Positions 22,673 to 30,870 of a DNA stretch of 34,139 nt are shown here, one piece after another. Position numbers and translations under genes: made by a program. This stretch comes from Solirubrobacterales bacterium (GTDB lineage Bacteria; Actinomycetota; Thermoleophilia; Solirubrobacterales; 70-9): NCBI GenBank assembly GCA_020438395.1, contig JAGQUR010000002.1, positions 1 to 34,139 on the forward strand. Direction: 5' to 3'. A model generated the notes under the pieces. That model saw nothing but the letters and a program-made list of their open reading frames with translations. It ran no database searches and was not told the DNA's origin. How positions within the stretch are numbered: position 1 is the stretch's first letter; each line of letters begins with the position of its first letter.

Positions 22673-23925
22673 TTGAGCACTCTCCTCACGGTCTTGCTCT
22701 TTCCGGCCGAAGTGACCTTGATGACCAGGGTCCTGCCCTTCAGCCTTTGTGGCCGATTGCGGAAGGCCCCGACCGCCTTCAGCTTCACCTTGACCTTGCC
22801 GGCCTTCTTCGCCCGGGCGCTGCCCCGGGCGACCACGGTCTTGCCGACCTTGCCGGTGATCTTCACCGGTCCGGCCTTGCCGACCTTGACCGTGATCCAG
22901 ATTCCGGTCTTGAGCTTCGCGGCCTTCACCGTCGTCGGCACGGACGGCTTCGGCACCAGGCTGCCGCCACTGCCCGGAATGGTCGCCGCGCCGATCGACG
23001 GATAACCGCCATTTGACGCGATCACGACCGGGGCCCTCGTCAGGTGGCAGGGGTCGGCCCCGCCGAAATCAGGCACGCCGGCCACCAGGACGCCGCGGTC
23101 GTCCTCCCAGGCGACACTCTTGCCGTCCTGCGAAAGGGAGACATGGTTGGCGTCACCCTGGGTCGGCAGCACGCAGCCGCCGCTGCCCACTGTCGAGCTC
23201 TGCCCGGTGTCGGGGACCCGGTCGATCGGATAGAGCTCGATCGTGTTGTAGTCGAGCTCGATCGCGAACAGCTTGCCGTTGGCTGCCACATCGGTCCGGT
23301 TCACGTCGTAACCCGAGGGAACGCTGAGGAAGCCGATGTCCGGGCCGTTGCTGAACGGGTTTCCGGAGGCGGTGGACTCGATCCAGACCTCGTTGCCCTG
23401 GGTGACCACAAGCCGGTTGCCATAGAGAGTCGGCCACTGCCAGTCCTGAAGGTCGAACGGCTCTATGTAGAACGGCTTTTCGACGGTCCGAATGTATGTG
23501 CCGAAACCGTAGACCGTGCTCAGGCCGAAGCCGGTCCAGTTCGCGTAGCCGTAGACCGCGATCCCGCTGTTGGTCAGGTCAAGGCTGACCGGATAGGCGT
23601 AGCTGATCCAGCCGTTCTCGGCGGTAAGGCTGCCCTGCTGCAGGACCTTGCCGGTCGAGCCGAACAGCGTGAAGGAGTTGAGGGTGGCCATCTTGCCCGG
23701 CTCGCGCCGAACCGCGACCACCTTGCCGTTGTCGGACTGGGCCTGTTCGCTCCAGACACGGCCGTCGGTGGCGGGGGCGGCCAGCCTGTACTTCTGCTTG
23801 CCGTCAAGAGAGCTGACCCAGACGGCCTTGCCGTCGATGTAGGAAACGGTCGTGGCCGACGAGATACCAGCGGAAGAAAGAACCGCAACCAGAGCAATCG
23901 AAACCCCCACCAGTACCCTGCGCAT
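22669..23925 (-). CDS. Secreted beta-propeller-like protein with Lys-rich C-terminal domain
   Basis: A 418-residue protein with a signal peptide (residues 1-24, cleaved near SSA-TT). Residues 25-310 contain repeats ending in strands such as DGKAVWVSSLDG, DNGKVVAVRREPG and DGKSVAWEDDRGVLVAG, typical of TolB/WD40-like propellers. Residues 325-418 are a lysine-rich Ig-like domain (VKVGKAGPVKITGKVGKTVV) like the tail of the protein encoded at 7629-10043. No catalytic residues. It is the first gene of a two-gene operon with the Cys-rich secreted protein. Confidence 0.75.
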   Translation of the reverse strand: MRRVLVGVSIALVAVLSSAGISSATTVSYIDGKAVWVSSLDGKQKYRLAAPATDGRVWSEQAQSDNGKVVAVRREPGKMATLNSFTLFGSTGKVLQQGSLTAENGWISYAYPVSLDLTNSGIAVYGYANWTGFGLSTVYGFGTYIRTVEKPFYIEPFDLQDWQWPTLYGNRLVVTQGNEVWIESTASGNPFSNGPDIGFLSVPSGYDVNRTDVAANGKLFAIELDYNTIELYPIDRVPDTGQSSTVGSGGCVLPTQGDANHVSLSQDGKSVAWEDDRGVLVAGVPDFGGADPCHLTRAPVVIASNGGYPSIGAATIPGSGGSLVPKPSVPTTVKAAKLKTGIWITVKVGKAGPVKITGKVGKTVVARGSARAKKAGKVKVKLKAVGAFRNRPQRLKGRTLVIKVTSAGKSKTVRRVLK

Positions 23926-23933
23926 TTGACGGA

Positions 23934-23962
23934 ATTATGTCGCCGGACAGATCGGCCGTCAA
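23934..23962 (-). promoter_or_regulatory. Promoter of the propeller operon
   Basis: On the minus strand TTGACG (23962-23957), 17-bp spacer, CATAAT (23939-23934), then 8 nt to ATG 23925. The transcript would be nearly leaderless. Confidence 0.6.
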
Positions 23963-23997
23963 GGTGCCAGCGGAATCCTGGCGGGAGGAGACCCCGG

Positions 23998-25416
23998 TTA
24001 CCTGACGGTGATCCGGGCCATCGAGGTCATCGAGAGGTAGTAGATGTCCCGGTCGAAGCCGGGAGCCGGGAAGAGGAAAGACTGGCTCGGTGAAGGTACC
24101 CCGACCCTTCCCTTTTCCTCACCGGTGTCGAGGTCGAGAACGGCGAGACTGTCCTGGCCGATCACCGGGTAGCGCCGGACCAGGGCATGCCGGCCGAGCG
24201 ACTGGACGGACCGGCGGAAGAGACGGCGAAGGCCGCGGCGTCGGGAAATCTTCAGGTCCCGGAAGTCCTGGACCACAAGCTCGCGCGTGTCCGGATGGAC
24301 TATCAGGTGTCCGGCGTGGGCGAAGTCATCCTTGCGCCAGAGCGGCTCAAGCTCGTCGCCGACCAGCTTCCAGGCCCGCAGAACAGCGTTGCCCGCGTCA
24401 TAGGCGACGACCACGCCGCGCTCCGGGTCCCAGGCCGGCGGGTTGGACTCGGTGCCGTATGGCAGGCCGCTGATCTCGACCGATCGGAGAGCGTTCTGGT
24501 CATCGAGCCGGCACCACCAGAGACGGACCGGGGTCGGTGCGGTGCCGGTGTCGCGCATGGTCCAGTCGACCTCGTTCTGGCCGTTGTCCATCCAGAAGAC
24601 ATGCTCGTCGGAGATCACCGGATCCCAGCCGAAGGTCTGACCCGGCAGGCCGTAGTGCGGGCGCCAGTTCTCATCGATCACCAGCTCGCCGCGGTCACGG
24701 TCCAGGCGGAGCCTCAACACCGACTCGGTGCCGACGCAGGTCACGGTCTTGCCGTCAGAGGCAAGCCGGGCGATCGAGCCCTCCGGGATTCCCAGTTCAG
24801 GCACCACCGACTCGAGGGTCTCGGGGTCGAGCACCGAGAAGGTCGACGAGGCCTCGCCGCGGGGCGCGTCGCAGTCCTTGGTGACCAGCTCGCCGGTGTC
24901 GAGGATGACGAAGGAGTTGTACGGCCGGTTGACCGGCAGGCGGCGCTCGGCCTTCAGTTCGAGTTCCGGGCTGAAGCGCCTGGCCCAGCAGCCGAAGATC
25001 ATGTAGATGTCACCGTTGGCGTGGGCGGCGATCCCGCCGGGCCAGTAACGCCCGGCCGGAAAGCGTGCGGTGACGGTCAACGGCTTCAACGTCTCGGGGT
25101 CGAGCTTCTCGACCCATCCCTCACAGTCGCCGGCCAGCGGATCGCCCTTCGGCATGTCATGCCGCAGTGCGTAGAGCTCGCCCGGTTCGCGGCGGATCAG
25201 CATGTCGGCCGCGAAGCTGTCACGGAACACCTCCAGCTTCAGCTTCTCGCCCGGCTGGATGTCAAGTCCCGGCTGTCCCTCGGGACGACAGACCCGGCGC
25301 GGACCGCCGTCTTCGCCGGACCAGGGCCGCGGCCAGTAGGCGCCGGCCTCGATCACTCCGGCCAGAGGGGCGCCGGCTTGCCCGGGGTCCGGGTCGCTCG
25401 CCGCTTCTTCGCTCAA
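23998..25416 (-). CDS. Beta-propeller-like protein, third gene of sulfatase operon
   Basis: A 472-residue protein. The start is set at TTG 25416, which overlaps the stop of the DUF1330 gene (TTGA); the frame further upstream is antisense-like. Blades read as VEKLDPETLKPLTVTARF, AAHANGDIYMIFG, FSVLDPETLESVVPELG, DPVISDEHVFWMD, PERGVVVAYDAG and VHPDTRELVVQDF, so a six- or seven-bladed propeller is likely. There is no signal peptide. Related folds include quinoproteins and SMP-30-like lactonases; no active site is recognised. It may handle the product of the sulfatase. Confidence 0.75.
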   Translation of the reverse strand: MSEEAASDPDPGQAGAPLAGVIEAGAYWPRPWSGEDGGPRRVCRPEGQPGLDIQPGEKLKLEVFRDSFAADMLIRREPGELYALRHDMPKGDPLAGDCEGWVEKLDPETLKPLTVTARFPAGRYWPGGIAAHANGDIYMIFGCWARRFSPELELKAERRLPVNRPYNSFVILDTGELVTKDCDAPRGEASSTFSVLDPETLESVVPELGIPEGSIARLASDGKTVTCVGTESVLRLRLDRDRGELVIDENWRPHYGLPGQTFGWDPVISDEHVFWMDNGQNEVDWTMRDTGTAPTPVRLWWCRLDDQNALRSVEISGLPYGTESNPPAWDPERGVVVAYDAGNAVLRAWKLVGDELEPLWRKDDFAHAGHLIVHPDTRELVVQDFRDLKISRRRGLRRLFRRSVQSLGRHALVRRYPVIGQDSLAVLDLDTGEEKGRVGVPSPSQSFLFPAPGFDRDIYYLSMTSMARITVR

Positions 25417-25817
25417 GCCGATCCGCCGAAGGCGAGGCCGGAGAGGATCAGGCGCGCCTCTTCGACGCCGGCGGCCCGATGCTCGTGTTCCTTCTGGTAG
25501 CCGGGGTTGGTGATCATCGCGACGAAGGCCTTGCGGGACGGATAGCGGACCAGCAGCACCGCATCCCACTCTGCCTCTTCGGGACCGATCACGCTCTCGA
25601 CCGTGTTGGTCGAAATCAGCACCTCGCCGCCCACCTCGGACAGGTAGGGCGCGATGTTCCGGCCGTAGGTGGCGTAGGCCTCCGCCCCGGTCATGCCTTC
25701 GTCGATCCCGGTCGCCTGATCCTTGAAGCGGATCAGGTTGACCATCACGATCGGCGACTCGTCATCGGATTCGACCAGGGCCTTGAACTGTTCCGGGGTC
25801 GGATCGATCACCGGCAT
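25413..25817 (-). CDS. DUF1330 family protein
   Basis: A 134-residue protein with the dimeric alpha-beta barrel pattern of DUF1330: SPIVMVNLIRFKD, then YATYGRNIAPYLSEVGGEVLIS, and WDAVLLVRYPSRKAFVAMITNPGYQK. Members are small proteins of unknown function, often next to metabolic enzymes. It overlaps the sulfatase stop by 10 nt and the propeller start by 4 nt, so all three are one operon. Confidence 0.88.
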   Translation of the reverse strand: MPVIDPTPEQFKALVESDDESPIVMVNLIRFKDQATGIDEGMTGAEAYATYGRNIAPYLSEVGGEVLISTNTVESVIGPEEAEWDAVLLVRYPSRKAFVAMITNPGYQKEHEHRAAGVEEARLILSGLAFGGSA

Positions 25818-27481
25818 GCCTTGCCCTTGCAGTTGCTCAGCTGTGAGGCCTTGGCCTCCAGCTTCGAGACCACGCCGGCCATGGCCGGTTCGCTTGCGAT
25901 GTTGTTCAACTCGTACGGATCCTTTTTCATGTCATAGAGCTCGATGTCACCGAATGACCAGTGGACGTACTTGTACCGGCTGGTCTTCACACCGTAGAAG
26001 GGGAGGTCGAATTTGGTCAGCGGCGTCGTGAATTTGAAGAGCGACCGCTCGGCCTCGATCGGCAGGTTCCGGTAGGGCAGCTTGCCCTTCTTGCGGGCGG
26101 CGGCCAGCAGCGAGATGCCGTCCATGAGCCGGCCCGGCTTCGCCCTGGCTGCCTTGAGGATGGTCGGGGTCAGGTCGATGTCCATGGTGGTCGAGTTGAT
26201 CTTCCGGCCGGCCTTGATCCCGGGGCCCCGCATCAGCATCGGCACCCGGATCGAGTTCTCGAAGGGCAGGAACTTCGAGGACGCCAGCCGGTGCTCGCCC
26301 TGCAGGTAGCCGTTGTCCGAGGTGAAGATGATGATCGTGTTGTTCAGCTCGTGGCCCCGCTTCAGGGACTTGACGATCTTGCCGACCTGATCGTCGATCG
26401 ACCTCGCGGCACCGAGACGGCCGCGGAAGCTGGCGTCAACCCGATCAATCTGCTCGTCCGTCAGCAGGGGCAGATCCTTGACGTTGGCCGCCTTGTCGGA
26501 GACGTCAGCCTCGTTGAAGGCCGGGGTCCGCGGCGCCTTCACGTTGTCGAAGGTGTGCATGTACCGCTTCGGAGGCCGGGGGTCGGGCTGGGGAGCGCCG
26601 GGCCTCAGGCCCTGGATGTTGTTGGTGTCCTCGGCATGCGGCCCCGGGGTCGCGTAGTAGAGGAAGAACGGCTTGCGCGACTTGACCGAACTCTTCACGA
26701 AGTCATTGGCCATCTTGCCGTTGACGTCCATCGTGTAGTCCTTGGCCCGCTGCCAGCCGAAGTAGTCCCAGGGATCGAAGGCCTGATGGAAGGTGGCGAG
26801 AAGCTCGGCGAAGGATTCCGGGGTGTTCACGGTGGAAAGGGTGCCGAGGTTGATCTGGGCCTTGGCGTAATCCTTGTCGCCCCAGTAGTGAACTTTGCCG
26901 TTGAGGTTCATCCCGTAGTTGTAGTAGTCGTAGGTCGACTGGTCGAGCAGCGCCTTCCAGCTGTCCCAGCCGGGCGGGATCTCGGTCAGGTCGAGCGTCG
27001 AATACTCGTTCAGGTACTTGCCGACGAAGCCGGTGCGGTAACCGGCCTTCTTCATCCAGGGGCCGAGGGTATTGCTCTGGTTCCTCTTGCCAGGCAGGTC
27101 GCGCAGCCGGTAGTAGCCGCCGTCGTTGGCCCGGAAGTTGGCCAGCACGCCGTTGTTGTGGGAGAGCTGGCCGGTCAGGAGCGCCGCCCGGGCAGGACCG
27201 CAGAGCGGATAGGGGGTGTTGTAGTTGGTGAAGGTCGTGCCGCCGCGTTGAAGGAAGCGCTTGACGTTGGGGAGGTACTTGATGTCTCCGCGAACCAGGT
27301 CATCGGTCTGGATCAGCACGATGTTCGGCCGGTTGCCGAAATTCGAGAGATGCTTGCGCGGTGCCGACCAGGCCTTTTCATGCAGCCCGCCCACCATCAT
27401 CAGCAGACCGAAAAAGGCAAGTGTGATCAGTCCGCCGACTGCGAACCTGCCTGAAAAACCTTCGAAACTACGACGGTTCAT
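25808..27481 (-). CDS. Sulfatase (arylsulfatase family), membrane-anchored or secreted
   Basis: A 557-residue enzyme. ATG 27481 is chosen because AGAGGA lies 5 nt upstream; a GTG 15 nt earlier is possible. An N-terminal hydrophobic helix (GGLITLAFFGLLMMVGGL) is a signal or anchor. The catalytic signature is complete: NIVLIQTDD (metal), then C-G-P-A-R within PLCGPARAALLTGQ (CxPxR, formylglycine site), and FTSDNGYLQGEHRL. It should hydrolyse a sulfate ester outside the cell. Maturation needs a formylglycine-generating enzyme, not seen here. It leads a three-gene operon with DUF1330 and a propeller protein. Confidence 0.92.
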   Translation of the reverse strand: MNRRSFEGFSGRFAVGGLITLAFFGLLMMVGGLHEKAWSAPRKHLSNFGNRPNIVLIQTDDLVRGDIKYLPNVKRFLQRGGTTFTNYNTPYPLCGPARAALLTGQLSHNNGVLANFRANDGGYYRLRDLPGKRNQSNTLGPWMKKAGYRTGFVGKYLNEYSTLDLTEIPPGWDSWKALLDQSTYDYYNYGMNLNGKVHYWGDKDYAKAQINLGTLSTVNTPESFAELLATFHQAFDPWDYFGWQRAKDYTMDVNGKMANDFVKSSVKSRKPFFLYYATPGPHAEDTNNIQGLRPGAPQPDPRPPKRYMHTFDNVKAPRTPAFNEADVSDKAANVKDLPLLTDEQIDRVDASFRGRLGAARSIDDQVGKIVKSLKRGHELNNTIIIFTSDNGYLQGEHRLASSKFLPFENSIRVPMLMRGPGIKAGRKINSTTMDIDLTPTILKAARAKPGRLMDGISLLAAARKKGKLPYRNLPIEAERSLFKFTTPLTKFDLPFYGVKTSRYKYVHWSFGDIELYDMKKDPYELNNIASEPAMAGVVSKLEAKASQLSNCKGKACR

Positions 27482-27520
27482 CCCAATCCTCTCCACTCCC
27501 GGTGTGGCTCCTCCATTCGG

Positions 27521-27548
27521 AGAATAACCAAAACTTGATCCGTGTCAA
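27521..27548 (-). promoter_or_regulatory. Promoter of the sulfatase operon
   Basis: On the minus strand TTGACA (27548-27543), 16-bp spacer, TATTCT (27526-27521). The start point would be near 27514, leaving a leader with a good ribosome site before ATG 27481. Confidence 0.65.
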
Positions 27549-27553
27549 GTTTT
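27530..27553. promoter_or_regulatory. Perfect inverted repeat over the sulfatase promoter
   Basis: AAAACTTGA, 6-nt spacer, TCAAGTTTT; 9-bp arms without mismatch. It covers the -35 and most of the spacer, the position of a repressor site. One half-site with flank (ACCAAAACTTGAT) also occurs at 5040-5052. Confidence 0.6.
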
Positions 27554-27565
27554 AGAACACAAGCC

Positions 27566-27583
27566 ACCGATACATGTAGCGGT
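27566..27583. promoter_or_regulatory. Near-perfect 18-bp palindrome upstream of the sulfatase promoter
   Basis: ACCGATACATGTAGCGGT pairs at 8 of 9 positions around TACATGTA. It lies about 60 bp upstream of the predicted start point, a usual activator position. Confidence 0.4.
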
Positions 27584-27612
27584 AAACACCCCGACCGAAC
27601 CGGAAGTTGTGC

Positions 27613-27629
27613 TCCGGGAGGCGCCCGGA
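27613..27629 (-). terminator. Hairpin directly after the first MFS gene
   Basis: TCCGGG, 5-nt loop, CCCGGA, starting one base after the TGA of the minus-strand MFS gene. There is no T-run, so it would be a hairpin-only terminator. Confidence 0.4.
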
Positions 27630-29231
27630 TCAGGTTGCGGCGGCCGGTTCCTCTTCGACTTCACCCAGCACCCGGTCGGGCAGATTGCGGGCCGACCAGA
27701 ACGAGGGAATGACCAGAAGGGCGGCGATCAGCAGGGCCAGTTTCAGCGACTGGAGTTGCGCGTCTTCATACCCCTCGACTATCGCGTCCGTCTCGGCCTG
27801 GCTGATGCCGGCCTGATTGGCTGCCTGTCTCACCTCGTCCGAAGCTACGAAGCTGCCTCCTGAGCTCAACTGCTGCTGGACCTGCGTCTTGGTCTCCGAG
27901 GAGAGATCCGCGCGCCCGGCAACGTTGGTGCTGAACGAGGCCAGCAGTCCGGTGATCAGGATCGCGCCGAGGATTGCCGTCCCCAGAGACGAGCCGAGTT
28001 GCTGCGCCGTGTACTGGAGACCGCCGGCTTCGCTGCGGTCGCTGTCGCCGACCGCCGACTGGGCGACGTTGCCGAGCTGGGAGACGATCAGGCCCATGCC
28101 GATTCCGAGCACGCCCATCGCCACCAGGAAGTCGGTGTTGTCGAGGGAAGGCTCGATCGTTCCGATCAACAGCAGCGCAGCTACGAAGACGATGACCAGG
28201 CCGAGCCTGACCAGCGGCTTCGGCGCAAACCGGGAGGCCAGGGCCGAACCGGCCAGGGCGGTGAAGAAGAGGCCGGCCGAGGTCGGGAGCATCCGGATGC
28301 CTGTATCGAGCGCGTCGAAGCCGAGTACCACCTGGAGATAAAGAGGGATCGTGAAGAATATCCCCATCAGGATCAGGTTCTGGGCGAGCATCATCGAGAG
28401 GCCGGAGCGAAGCGGAACGATCTTGAACAAGGCGAGATGCACCAGCGGGTCCTCGCCCCGCTCCTCGCGCCGCCGCTCCCAGCTCGCGAAGAGACCGAGC
28501 AGCACGAACCCGGCGATGATCACGAAAGGCGTGAGCGAGAAGCCGAAGATCTCGACCGGGGAGTTCGACGGCCTGAGCCAGCCCCAGTTGCTGGCCTGAA
28601 GGACGCCGAGAACCATGACGGCGAGGCCGAGCGCCGAAAGGATGCCCCCGATCACGTCCAGCTTCGGGCGTCTGCCCTCGGGGGCCGGCTCGAGCATCCA
28701 GCGGGTGCCGATGAAGATCGCCCCCGCCAGGATGACTTCACCGACGAAGACCAGGCGCCAGGTGAAGTCGGTGGTCATCCAGCCCCCGAGGATCGGGCCG
28801 ACCGCGATTCCGACGCCGGCCATCCCGCCGAGCACTCCGTAGGCGACCGCCCGGTTCTTGCCGTCGAAGTTTCCGGCGACCAGCGCCACCATTGCCGGCA
28901 GCACCATCGCCGCCCCGATCCCCTCGAGGAGCGACCAGCCGAAGGCGAGGGAGGCGACGTTCCAGGAAGCGGCGGTCAGGGCTGAACCGCTGGCGTAGAC
29001 GACGAGGCCGATCTTGAATATCCGCTTGCGGCCGTAGATGTCCCCGAGCTTGCCGCCGATCAGCATCAGTCCGGCCATCACCAGCGCGTAGAAGGCGATG
29101 ATCGCCTGAATGGTGGTGACGGTGGTGTCGAAATCCGCGACCAGTTGCGAGATCGAGACGTTCATCACCGCCTGGTCCAGCACCATCAGGAACTGGGCGG
29201 CGGCAAGGACCATGAGCAGTCGCAGGTTCAT
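27630..29231 (-). CDS. DHA2-type MFS drug exporter (14 TM)
   Basis: A 533-residue transporter with about 14 predicted helices, the size of the DHA2/EmrB-QacA family. MVLDQAVMNVSISQL in TM1, motif A GGKLGDIYGRKRIFKIG after TM2, and motif C-like GPILGGWMTTDFTWR in TM5 are present. It would export drugs or other hydrophobic compounds with proton antiport. The long periplasmic segment near the C-terminus (ETKTQVQQQLSSGG) is typical. It lies downstream of a second such exporter, with a hairpin between them and its own -10. Confidence 0.92.
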   Translation of the reverse strand: MNLRLLMVLAAAQFLMVLDQAVMNVSISQLVADFDTTVTTIQAIIAFYALVMAGLMLIGGKLGDIYGRKRIFKIGLVVYASGSALTAASWNVASLAFGWSLLEGIGAAMVLPAMVALVAGNFDGKNRAVAYGVLGGMAGVGIAVGPILGGWMTTDFTWRLVFVGEVILAGAIFIGTRWMLEPAPEGRRPKLDVIGGILSALGLAVMVLGVLQASNWGWLRPSNSPVEIFGFSLTPFVIIAGFVLLGLFASWERRREERGEDPLVHLALFKIVPLRSGLSMMLAQNLILMGIFFTIPLYLQVVLGFDALDTGIRMLPTSAGLFFTALAGSALASRFAPKPLVRLGLVIVFVAALLLIGTIEPSLDNTDFLVAMGVLGIGMGLIVSQLGNVAQSAVGDSDRSEAGGLQYTAQQLGSSLGTAILGAILITGLLASFSTNVAGRADLSSETKTQVQQQLSSGGSFVASDEVRQAANQAGISQAETDAIVEGYEDAQLQSLKLALLIAALLVIPSFWSARNLPDRVLGEVEEEPAAAT

Positions 29232-29238
29232 GCCGGTG

Positions 29239-29244
29239 ATTATC
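29239..29244 (-). promoter_or_regulatory. -10 element GATAAT, leaderless layout
   Basis: On the minus strand GATAAT ends 7 nt before ATG 29231. It lies just past the hairpin at 29257-29291, so the downstream exporter may be transcribed on its own. Confidence 0.45.
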
Positions 29245-29256
29245 CGTGGCCGGACG

Positions 29257-29291
29257 GCCCCGGGTCCACTCGATGCTGGTGGACCCGGGGC
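29257..29291 (-). terminator. Perfect 13-bp hairpin between two exporter genes
   Basis: GCCCCGGGTCCAC, 9-nt loop, GTGGACCCGGGGC. It is the longest perfect stem I found. It sits between the stop of the upstream exporter (29303) and the start of the next (29231). No T-run follows; it is probably a hairpin-only terminator. Confidence 0.6.
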
Positions 29292-29302
29292 GTCAGGGCG
29301 AT

Positions 29303-30769
29303 TCAGGCTGCAGGCATCTCCACTTCACCGGCCTGGGCGGCCTCGGCGTGCTCGCGGCTGTCCCTGCTCGAGATCAGGGTGGCAGCGAGGATCGCGCCCA
29401 GCAGGGCGAAGCAGGCGCCGACCAGGAAGGCGGCGGAGAAGCCGTCGGTCAGGGCGACGGCCTGATTGGAGCCATCCGCAATCGAGCTGCTGGTGGTCGA
29501 GTTGGCGATCGAGGCGAGGATCGCCAGGCCCAGCGCGCCGCCGACCTGCTGGGAGGTGTTGATCAGGCCGGAAGCCAGACCGGCCTCCTCGCGCTTCGAA
29601 CCGGACATCGCGGCGATCGTCACCGGCACGAAGGTCAGCCCGAGGCCGATGCCGGCCAGAATCGAGGGACCGAGCACGTCGGCAACGTAAGAGCCGTCCG
29701 GGCTGATCTGGGTGAACCAGCCGAGAGCGACGGCGACGAACAGAAGGCCGGCGGTCATGACCGGCTTGAAGCCGACCCGGGTGACCAGTTGCCCGGCCAT
29801 GCCGGCGGCGAGGATGATCGCTATCGCCAGGGGCAGGTAGGCAAGGCCGGCGTCGAGCGCCGACATGTTCAGCACCTGCTGCAGGTAGAGGGTGATCAGG
29901 AAGAACATCGAGAAGAGCGACATGCCGGTCAGGATCCCGACGATGTTTGCCCCTCTCAGGGTCCGCATCCGGAAGATCGAGAACGGCACCAGCGGGCGAC
30001 GGGTCCGCAGTTCGATCACCACGAAGGCGGCGATCAGGGCCAGCGATCCCGCGATCCGCAGGAGGGTGGCGGTGGAGGTCCAGCCGGACTTGTCGGCATC
30101 GACCAGCCCGTAGACCAGCAGGGCGAGACCGGCCGTGATCGAGACCGCGCCGGGGATGTCCAGGGTGCGTTCGGACTCGTCCTCCTCCCGGGATTCGAGC
30201 AGCCGCTGCGGGGCCTGCCAGACCACGAAGGCGGCGATCGGCACGTTGACGAAGAGCACCCATTCCCAGCCGGCCCACTCGGTCAGCACGCCGCCGAGCA
30301 GCACTCCGGCCGCACCGCCAGCCCCGGCGACCGCGCCCCAGATTCCGAGCGCCCGGTTGCGCTCGGATCCTTCGGCGAAGGTGGTGGTGACGATCGAGAG
30401 CGCTGCGGGCGAGGCGATAGCCGCGCCAAGACCCTGGCAGGCCCGGGCGATGATCAGCCATGCCTCGGACTGGGCCAGGCCGCCAGCCAGGGAGGCGAGG
30501 CCGAAGAGCGACATGCCGATCATGAACATTCGCCGCCGGCCGAGGAAGTCGGCGAGGCGTCCGCCGAGCAGCAGGAAGCCCCCGAAAACGAGGGTGTAGC
30601 TGTTGACCACCCAGGAAAGGCTGTCCTGGGAGATGTCGAGCGCCTTGCCGATCGAGGGCAGGGCCACGTTGGTGATGGAGGCGTCGATCACGACGACGAA
30701 CTGGGTGAGGGCCAGCAACATCAGCGCCAGGTTCTTGGCGCGATGCGTGCTGAGGTCGGGTCCGGACAA
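29303..30769 (-). CDS. DHA2-type MFS drug exporter (14 TM), TetR-controlled
   Basis: A 488-residue transporter of the DHA2/EmrB family. TM1 contains QFVVVIDASITNVALPSIG, motif A is GGRLADFLGRRRMFMIG, and motif C-like GVLLGGVLTEWAGWEWVLF. I set the start at TTG 30769 because AGGAG lies 6 nt upstream and the resulting N-terminus has the usual length; the frame is open to GTG 30826, but that part looks like a leader. It is divergent from a TetR gene whose probable operator lies within this gene's promoter. The gene product should export the ligand of that regulator. Confidence 0.92.
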   Translation of the reverse strand: MSGPDLSTHRAKNLALMLLALTQFVVVIDASITNVALPSIGKALDISQDSLSWVVNSYTLVFGGFLLLGGRLADFLGRRRMFMIGMSLFGLASLAGGLAQSEAWLIIARACQGLGAAIASPAALSIVTTTFAEGSERNRALGIWGAVAGAGGAAGVLLGGVLTEWAGWEWVLFVNVPIAAFVVWQAPQRLLESREEDESERTLDIPGAVSITAGLALLVYGLVDADKSGWTSTATLLRIAGSLALIAAFVVIELRTRRPLVPFSIFRMRTLRGANIVGILTGMSLFSMFFLITLYLQQVLNMSALDAGLAYLPLAIAIILAAGMAGQLVTRVGFKPVMTAGLLFVAVALGWFTQISPDGSYVADVLGPSILAGIGLGLTFVPVTIAAMSGSKREEAGLASGLINTSQQVGGALGLAILASIANSTTSSSIADGSNQAVALTDGFSAAFLVGACFALLGAILAATLISSRDSREHAEAAQAGEVEMPAA

Positions 30770-30836
30770 GAGGAGCTCCTGAAGATTGCTGGTCGGTTTG
30801 AATCGGAAGCGGAATTCCTGTTCCACTTATTTCGGT

Positions 30837-30866
30837 ACTATACGGAAACACGATTCCGTTTGTCAA
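30837..30866 (-). promoter_or_regulatory. Strong promoter of the TetR-controlled exporter
   Basis: On the minus strand TTGACA (30866-30861), 18-bp spacer, TATAGT (30842-30837). It is the closest to consensus in the window. Confidence 0.75.
30842..30859. promoter_or_regulatory. Probable TetR operator
   Basis: ACGGAA-N6-TTCCGT, perfect 6-bp arms, almost exactly filling the spacer of the exporter promoter. A second imperfect palindrome, TTTCGGTACTATACGGAAA (30830-30848), overlaps it and the -10. Confidence 0.65.
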
Positions 30867-30870
30867 CCAG

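Noticed and set aside
25961..27454. A 497-residue plus-strand open frame
   Set aside because: It is antisense to the sulfatase and rich in Val/Gly/Arg with no recognisable motif.
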